From positions 1 through 9,791 of the forward strand of contig CAKZUM010000177.1 of NCBI GenBank assembly GCA_937921525.1: 9,791 nt of DNA. The letters run 5' to 3'. The translations under genes were made by a program, and so were the position numbers. Every line of letters starts with the position of its first letter. The first letter of the stretch is position 1. Source of the stretch: an uncultured Saprospiraceae bacterium (GTDB lineage Bacteria > Bacteroidota > Bacteroidia > Chitinophagales > Saprospiraceae). The notes below the pieces were generated by a model. That model was not told the origin of the DNA. It made no database searches and saw only the letters and a program-made list of their open reading frames with translations. Positions 6,544 to 9,791 of the stretch are shown here, in pieces.

Positions 6544-7167
6544 ATGAGCAGTAAAAAATATTTTGAAACCGTTGCCCAAGATTGGGATAGTATGCGCAGT
6601 GATTTTTTTCCAGTAGCTGTACGAGAAAAAGCAATCGCACAAATGGAGCTAAAAACAGATTTACAAGTTGCAGATATTGGGGCAGGTTCTGGATTTATTA
6701 CAGAAGGTTTGGCTAGTTTGCCGATTCATATTACTGCGGTAGATGAATCAGAAGGTATGCTACAAGTAATGGAAAACAAATTCAAGTCCCAATCAAATAT
6801 CAACTACATTGTTTCGGAATCTGAAAATATTCAAATAGCCAATAACCAATTGGACTACGCTTTAGCAAACATGTATTTGCACCATGTGGAGCGTCCAGCG
6901 GTAGCTATTGCAGAAATTTACAGAACCTTGAAGCCTGGTGGAAAATTAATTATCACAGATTTAGATAAGCATAATTTTGATTTTCTAGTCACCGAACAAA
7001 ATGATCGTTGGATGGGTTTTGAGCGAACAGATATTATTCAATGGTTTGAAGCAGCTGGATTTAAAGAGGTTGCAGTAGATTGTGTGAATGCTAATTGTTG
7101 TGCAGATTCTTGTGATACGGATGCAAAGGCTTCGGTTAATATTTTTATTGCTACTGGAGTGAAGTAA
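6544..7167 (+). CDS. Class I SAM-dependent methyltransferase with C-terminal cysteine cluster
   Basis: This 207-residue cytoplasmic protein has the methyltransferase 11/25 fold. Motif I, the SAM-binding loop, is VADIGAGSGF at 42-51; an acidic residue that would hold the SAM ribose is in AVDESEGM at 65-72; the post-core motif YRTLKPGGKLIITDLD lies at about 126-141. The family includes UbiE-like and arsenite methyltransferases, and the substrate cannot be read from the fold. All four cysteines of the protein (C180, C185, C186, C190) lie within eleven residues near the C-terminus, in DCVNANCCADSCD. This suggests a metal, metalloid or thiol-related role, but that is inference. ATG 6544 is supported by length and by the conserved N-terminal helix YFETVAQDWD. 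The gene stands alone: a palindromic element lies upstream and a repeat-filled gap downstream. Confidence 0.88.
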   Translation: MSSKKYFETVAQDWDSMRSDFFPVAVREKAIAQMELKTDLQVADIGAGSGFITEGLASLPIHITAVDESEGMLQVMENKFKSQSNINYIVSESENIQIANNQLDYALANMYLHHVERPAVAIAEIYRTLKPGGKLIITDLDKHNFDFLVTEQNDRWMGFERTDIIQWFEAAGFKEVAVDCVNANCCADSCDTDAKASVNIFIATGVK

Positions 7168-7310
7168 AGGAGAAGGTAGCTTTGAAAAATTCAAGTGTCA
7201 AGTTAAAGCCTGCCTGCGTTCCTTGGCTATGGTATATACATAAATATTTCTGGTTGAGACATAAAACCACATTCAAAGTAAAAGCTAAATGTACTTAGTA
7301 GTTATTCAAA
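7168..7310. other. Spacer after the methyltransferase with nothing recognised
   Basis: The first 143 bases of the 618-base gap before the leuB stop show no coding frame, strong hairpin or repeat that I can support. The rest of the gap is described in the following entries: an inverted repeat, two gene relicts and several hairpins. No clear terminator for the methyltransferase was found here; the inverted repeat at 7311 is the first strong structure after its stop. Confidence 0.6.
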
Positions 7311-7442
7311 ATTGGCTGTCGCCAATGATAGTTTTTGGAACGCGGAGACGCAGAGATGCAGAGTTAAGTGTAGTTAAAATATAGCTAAGTCTCTGCAACT
7401 CTGCGTCTCAGCGTTCAATTTTTTTCATTGGCGATAGCCAAT
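7311..7442. repeat. 132-bp inverted repeat of the 'gacgcagag' type
   Basis: The outer arms at 7311-7328 and 7425-7442 are complementary in 17 of 18 positions. The inner arms at 7338-7363 and 7391-7416 are complementary in 24 of 26. The outer arms are small hairpins in their own right, TTGGC-TGTC-GCCAA and TTGGC-GATA-GCCAA, so the element is two hairpins facing each other around a long stem. The inner arms read GACGCAGAG, a word I recall from widespread bacterial intergenic repeats. No coding frame lies inside. It could act as a strong RNA hairpin after the methyltransferase gene. Confidence 0.88.
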
Positions 7443-7447
7443 ACTGA

Positions 7448-7549
7448 ATGCTTATGTATATAAAAAAAATGATTGATTTATATCAGCAATATGGATTTGT
7501 AGAACCTTTGAGTCCGGAAATGTACATGGAGAGAAAGCGTAATTTTTAG
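7448..7549 (+). pseudogene. Possible C-terminal relict of a GNAT acetyltransferase
   Basis: A short open frame ends at TAG 7547-7549 and encodes LYQQYGFVEPLSPEMYMERK near its end. The LYQQYGF segment matches the 'lYeklGF' turn near the end of GNAT N-acetyltransferases, and a closing hydrophobic strand such as MYMER is also usual there. The SAM- or acetyl-CoA-independent parts cannot be judged because everything N-terminal is missing; a stop (TGA 7445-7447) lies immediately upstream, next to the inverted repeat. It is probably the surviving tail of a deleted gene. With only about 26-33 codons, chance resemblance cannot be excluded. Confidence 0.45.
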
Positions 7550-7551
7550 AC

Positions 7552-7653
7552 ATGATGCTAAAATCAATATCTAAATTTACAGTAATAACTGTTATTCTTA
7601 TGACATTTTGTGGTCAACGTTTAGGCGGGTTGGCTAGTCCAAAAACTGTTTGA
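7552..7653 (+). pseudogene. Possible N-terminal relict of an exported protein
   Basis: Two bases after the GNAT-like relict, an ATG opens a 33-codon frame that reads MMLKSISKFTVITVILMTFC and ends at TGA 7651-7653. It has a positive start (two lysines) and then a hydrophobic stretch ending in a cysteine, like a signal peptide or a poor lipobox. The frame runs into a hairpin repeat at 7634, where it ends. It may be the head of a lost exported protein or a chance frame. I do not recognise a family. Confidence 0.3.
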
Positions 7654-7711
7654 GCGGAGGGAGTTTTTTTGGACTAGAATTTTTGGTTCTTTTTTTCAAT
7701 GAAAAAAGAAC
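7634..7711. repeat. Two T/A-rich hairpins
   Basis: The first hairpin has arms CTAGTCCAAAAACT (7634-7647) and 7662-7677, which are complementary except for two extra T in the right arm. Its 14-base loop is GTTTGAGCGGAGGG. The second, 8 bases on, pairs GTTCTTTTTTTC (7686-7697) with GAAAAAAGAAC (7701-7711) around AAT, with one bulged T. I recall similar adjacent hairpins in Bacteroidota intergenic DNA, but this was not checked. They may act as terminators on the plus strand. Confidence 0.65.
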
Positions 7712-7747
7712 AAACATTTAATTCAGGTATCTTTCTATTTAGAATGT

Positions 7748-7780
7748 ATTGAGCTTGGCGACAAAACCGCCAAGCTCAAT
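7748..7780 (-). terminator. Strong hairpin just after leuB
   Basis: ATTGAGCTTGGCG (7748-7760) and its perfect complement (7768-7780) form a 13-bp stem around ACAAAAC, 5 bases beyond the leuB stop. Position and strength fit a transcript end for leuB. On the minus strand no T-run follows the stem, so it may act as a 3' stabilising hairpin or a rho-assisted end instead of a classic intrinsic terminator. On the plus strand it is followed by ATATTTTA, only weakly T-rich. Confidence 0.6.
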
Positions 7781-7785
7781 ATATT

Positions 7786-8862
7786 TTATGCCGTTACGTC
7801 AGCCAAAATTTCTTTAGCTAACCAATCGCCAACTTCCGAAGTTTTATATGCTTTCCCACCTTCAGCAATGTCTTCTGTCACTACCCCTGCTGTCATAGAA
7901 GCATCTACTGCCGCTCTTACTGCCTTCGCTTCGTCTACTAGATTTAAACCTAACTCTAATAATAAAGCAGCAGATAAAATGGTACCAAGCGGATTGGCAA
8001 TATCCTTTCCAGTTGCCTGTGGATAAGAGCCATGTACTGGTTCAAATACACCTGTATGTGTACCGATAGACGCAGAAGGTAACAAGCCTAAAGAACCAGT
8101 AATAACACTCCCCTCATCGGAAATAATATCACCAAACATATTACTCGTCACCACCACATCAAATTTCTTTGGCCATTGAATAATTTGCATAGCAGCATTA
8201 TCCACAAACATATAATCTACGGTTACATCAGGGTAGTTTGGTTCCATTTCTTGAACCGTCTCTCTCCACAATCTAGAAGAAGCAAGAACGTTCGCTTTAT
8301 CAACGACTGTCAATCGTTTATTTCTTTTTCTAGCATAATCAAAACCCAATGCCACGATCCTCCTAACCTCATCTTTTGTATAATACATGGTGTCGAATGC
8401 ACCATTACCATCCTCTGATCGACCTTTTTGTCCAAAATAAATTCCTCCTGTCAATTCTCTAACCACCACAAAATCAACCCCTTCTACTAAATCTTGTCTT
8501 AAGGGAGATCGGTGCAACAAAGATTTGAAAGGAGCAACTGGTCGGATGTTGGAAAACAAACCTAAATCTTTTCTCATTTTCAATAAACCTTGCTCTGGTC
8601 GAACAGTTGCTTTAGGGTCATTATCATACTTTGGATCTCCAATAGCACCAAATAGTACCGCATCAGATTTCATACATAATTCATGCGTTTCTGCTGGGTA
8701 AGGTTCTCCAGTTGAATCAATTGCCGTAGCACCTACGGGTGCGTAAGTAAATTTAAAAGTGTGGCCAAATTTTTGACCAATGGCATTCATTACTTTTACT
8801 GCTTGTTCTACTACCTCTGGTCCGATACCGTCGCCAGGAAGGGTTGCAATATTATAAGTCAT
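7786..8862 (-). CDS. leuB: 3-isopropylmalate dehydrogenase
   Basis: This 358-residue cytoplasmic enzyme oxidises and decarboxylates 3-isopropylmalate with NAD+, the third step of leucine synthesis. Visible motifs are GDGIGPE at 10-16, the substrate-loop block RPEQGLLKMRK at 88-98, ELTGGIYFG at 136-144 with the catalytic Y142, and VVDKANVL with the catalytic K189. The metal-binding aspartates are D221, D245 and D249 in NMFGDIISDE. EPVHGSYPQATGKDIANP near 274-291 is the NAD-binding region, and D287 fits NAD preference. The glutamate/leucine region around 88-98 marks LeuB over isocitrate dehydrogenase. The frame is open further upstream to 8934, but the extra 24 residues are unlike the family, so ATG 8862 is chosen. 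No other leu genes are in the window; Bacteroidota often keep leuB in an ilv-leu operon, so this copy appears isolated. A strong hairpin follows the stop. Confidence 0.96.
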   Translation of the reverse strand: MTYNIATLPGDGIGPEVVEQAVKVMNAIGQKFGHTFKFTYAPVGATAIDSTGEPYPAETHELCMKSDAVLFGAIGDPKYDNDPKATVRPEQGLLKMRKDLGLFSNIRPVAPFKSLLHRSPLRQDLVEGVDFVVVRELTGGIYFGQKGRSEDGNGAFDTMYYTKDEVRRIVALGFDYARKRNKRLTVVDKANVLASSRLWRETVQEMEPNYPDVTVDYMFVDNAAMQIIQWPKKFDVVVTSNMFGDIISDEGSVITGSLGLLPSASIGTHTGVFEPVHGSYPQATGKDIANPLGTILSAALLLELGLNLVDEAKAVRAAVDASMTAGVVTEDIAEGGKAYKTSEVGDWLAKEILADVTA

Positions 8863-8983
8863 AATTATTTTATTTACTCGATCTAAACTTGATTTCCAAG
8901 ACTGATTGATGGGTGAATTTGCGGAATTGCTCATACAGAATAAAATATAAAGTCTAGATCGATTTAATTTTTTCTAAGAAGGG

Positions 8984-8991
8984 CAAAAATA
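8984..8991 (-). promoter_or_regulatory. Candidate Bacteroidota -7 box for leuB
   Basis: Read on the minus strand this is TATTTTTG, a match to TAnnTTTG. It would start transcription near 8977 and give a leader of about 115 bases before the leuB ATG. No clean TTTG -33 box is found at the usual spacing. No leucine-rich leader peptide is visible, so attenuation by leucine codons is not supported. The rest of the 8863-9108 gap shows only A/T-rich sequence. Confidence 0.35.
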
Positions 8992-9103
8992 AGGAATAAA
9001 ACATTTGCTTTAGTGATAAATGACTTAGAAGTTGTTTAAAAATGTATTACTACAGGAATGGTGAGAATGGTTTCATCTGCCTGTAAATAGGGCTTGCTAA
9101 ATT

Positions 9104-9122
9104 GATGCTTACAAAAAGCATC
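9104..9122. repeat. Small 7-bp hairpin over the stop of the 9109-9315 frame
   Basis: GATGCTT (9104-9110) and AAGCATC (9116-9122) pair perfectly around ACAAA. The hairpin spans the stop codon of the minus-strand frame. No T-run follows on either strand, so a terminator role is doubtful. Confidence 0.4.
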
Positions 9123-9315
9123 GTATAGAGAATACCTTTATTGATGACTCAATCAGGAAGTGATGCGACAATTCTTGGTAAATCTGGCGGTAGAAACAAA
9201 TGTTACCTTGTTGTTTTTTAAAATGGCAGTAAAATCCACCACAAACCCACTTTCCATCAGGATTCTGCTTCGCTCCTGTATAGCCTCGAAATTTTTCGGT
9301 TGTTATTTTCTTCAT
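9109..9315 (-). CDS. Small hypothetical protein, weakly YopX-like at its start
   Basis: I do not recognise this 68-residue protein with confidence. The ATG at 9315 follows an A-rich stretch and begins MKKITTEKFRGYTGAKQN; the frame is open further upstream to 9420, but that part crosses a hairpin next to the neighbouring gene. The pattern KFRG, a variable stretch, then GKWVCGGFY recalls the N-terminus of phage YopX-type proteins (KFRG...GxWVYG), which is only a weak resemblance. It has four cysteines (25, 30, 40, 66) and many aromatic residues in the middle. There is no membrane segment. It could be a real small gene, a remnant of a mobile element, or chance. It lies between leuB and the Fic gene on the same strand. 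Confidence 0.4.
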   Translation of the reverse strand: MKKITTEKFRGYTGAKQNPDGKWVCGGFYCHFKKQQGNICFYRQIYQELSHHFLIESSIKVFSIRCFL

Positions 9316-9373
9316 TTTGGTAACGATATATATTTTTTTCACCAACAAGTACCTTAACATATTAGTTATTAAC

Positions 9374-9411
9374 GAGACTACCACCAAACCATTTAAGGTG
9401 GTGGACATCTC
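9374..9411. repeat. Imperfect hairpin downstream of the Fic gene
   Basis: ACCACC (9380-9385) and GGTGGT (9397-9402) form a 6-bp stem with an 11-base loop. GAGA (9374-9377) and TCTC (9408-9411) extend it across an internal bulge. It lies 36-73 bases beyond the Fic-gene stop and could be its transcript end. No T-run follows on the minus strand, so a terminator call is not supported. Confidence 0.4.
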
Positions 9412-9446
9412 ATTAAACAATACTTTATTTTGATAAATTCTTGAAA

Positions 9447-9791
9447 TTACTTTTTAAATAACTCCACATATTCTCTAAAAATGTATCTCCTATTTCGTCT
9501 AAATCCAGTATATTCCTCTAATATTTCAAGCTCGATAAAACTATCAATTAATCTACTAGCTGTTGTTCTGGAAGATTTTATAATAAAGGCACAAGTTTGA
9601 ATATCAATTATTGGCAGCTTAAATAATTGCCTTAATAGTAAATGACTATTCTCTAATTTATTACCAAGCTTTGGAAATCTTTCTCGTTCAATATTATCTC
9701 TCAATTCAATAATGTCTTTAAATACTTGAATAGAATTTTTTGATGTTTCAATTACACCAACAAGAAAGAATTTTATCCATTGCTCCATATT
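9447..9791 (-). CDS. Fic family protein, C-terminal part (partial)
   Basis: The minus-strand frame runs from the window edge to TAA at 9447-9449, so the N-terminal part is cut off. Its 114 visible codons match the region after the Fic catalytic core in stand-alone bacterial Fic proteins. WIKFFLVGVIETSKNSIQ is the usual last helix of the Fic domain. The rest (LRQLFKLPIIDIQ to LEILEEYTGFRRNRRYIF) is a winged helix-turn-helix as found at the end of many such proteins. Fic enzymes transfer AMP from ATP to target proteins through an HxFxxGNGRxxR motif. That motif and any inhibitory helix lie outside the window, so activity cannot be judged. The ATG at 9788 is an internal Met, not a start. Placement beside hypothetical DNA and repeats suggests an accessory gene. 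Confidence 0.85.
   Translation of the reverse strand, partial: NMEQWIKFFLVGVIETSKNSIQVFKDIIELRDNIERERFPKLGNKLENSHLLLRQLFKLPIIDIQTCAFIIKSSRTTASRLIDSFIELEILEEYTGFRRNRRYIFREYVELFKK

Noticed and set aside
8863..8934. Upstream start for leuB adding 24 residues
   Set aside because: LeuB proteins normally begin a few residues before GDGIGPE, as from ATG 8862; the extension has no family match and is probably leader.
8863..9000. Leucine attenuator before leuB
   Set aside because: No leucine-rich leader peptide or terminator/antiterminator pair is visible in the leader.
9160..9357. 65-codon plus-strand frame
   Set aside because: It is the shadow of the minus-strand frame at 9109-9315, with no family features and no supporting start context.

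Overview
The window looks like a chromosomal segment of a Bacteroidota bacterium, perhaps from the Saprospiria side of the phylum. This rests on moderate-to-low GC, A-rich start regions without strong Shine-Dalgarno sequences, two matches to the Bacteroidota -7 promoter box TAnnTTTG, and a TopA that ends in Toprim-type C-terminal repeats and a lysine tail instead of zinc ribbons. No lineage was checked by search.

Layout, left to right. A possible tail of an unknown gene (2-64) is followed by a hairpin-rich gap and topA (562-3144, +), which has a clear intrinsic terminator. A perfect 32-bp inverted repeat then precedes a DoxX-family membrane protein (3447-3866, +). purK (4003-5151, +) and purE (5495-6007, +) follow, separated by three tandem copies of a hairpin-rich unit of about 110 bp. 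A 470-bp palindromic, MITE-like element (6020-6489) separates purE from a small SAM methyltransferase with a cysteine cluster at its C-terminus (6544-7167, +). The next gap (7168-7785) holds another inverted repeat, a short relict with the tail of one gene and the head of another, and more hairpins. leuB (7786-8862, -) is next. The right end has a small unrecognised ORF (9109-9315, -) and the C-terminal part of a Fic-family protein (9447-9791, -) that runs off the window.

The genes are mostly housekeeping. TopA relaxes negative supercoils. PurK and PurE carry out the two-step ATP-dependent conversion of AIR to CAIR in purine synthesis. LeuB performs the oxidative step of leucine synthesis. 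DoxX, the methyltransferase and the Fic protein are accessory genes with no clear functional link to the others.

The unusual part is the space between genes. Most longer gaps carry a palindromic element, and the elements in different gaps look unrelated: paired hairpins with complementary loops, a perfect long palindrome, a tandem hairpin array, a nested 470-bp palindrome, and an inverted repeat of the 'gacgcagag' type. Several have a REPIN-like form of hairpins in inverted orientation. No transposase or RAYT gene is present, so anything that moved them would act in trans. I saw no convincing new protein-based system. The candidates for new biology are the repeat elements, the cysteine-clustered methyltransferase and a local reversal of GC skew across purK and purE.
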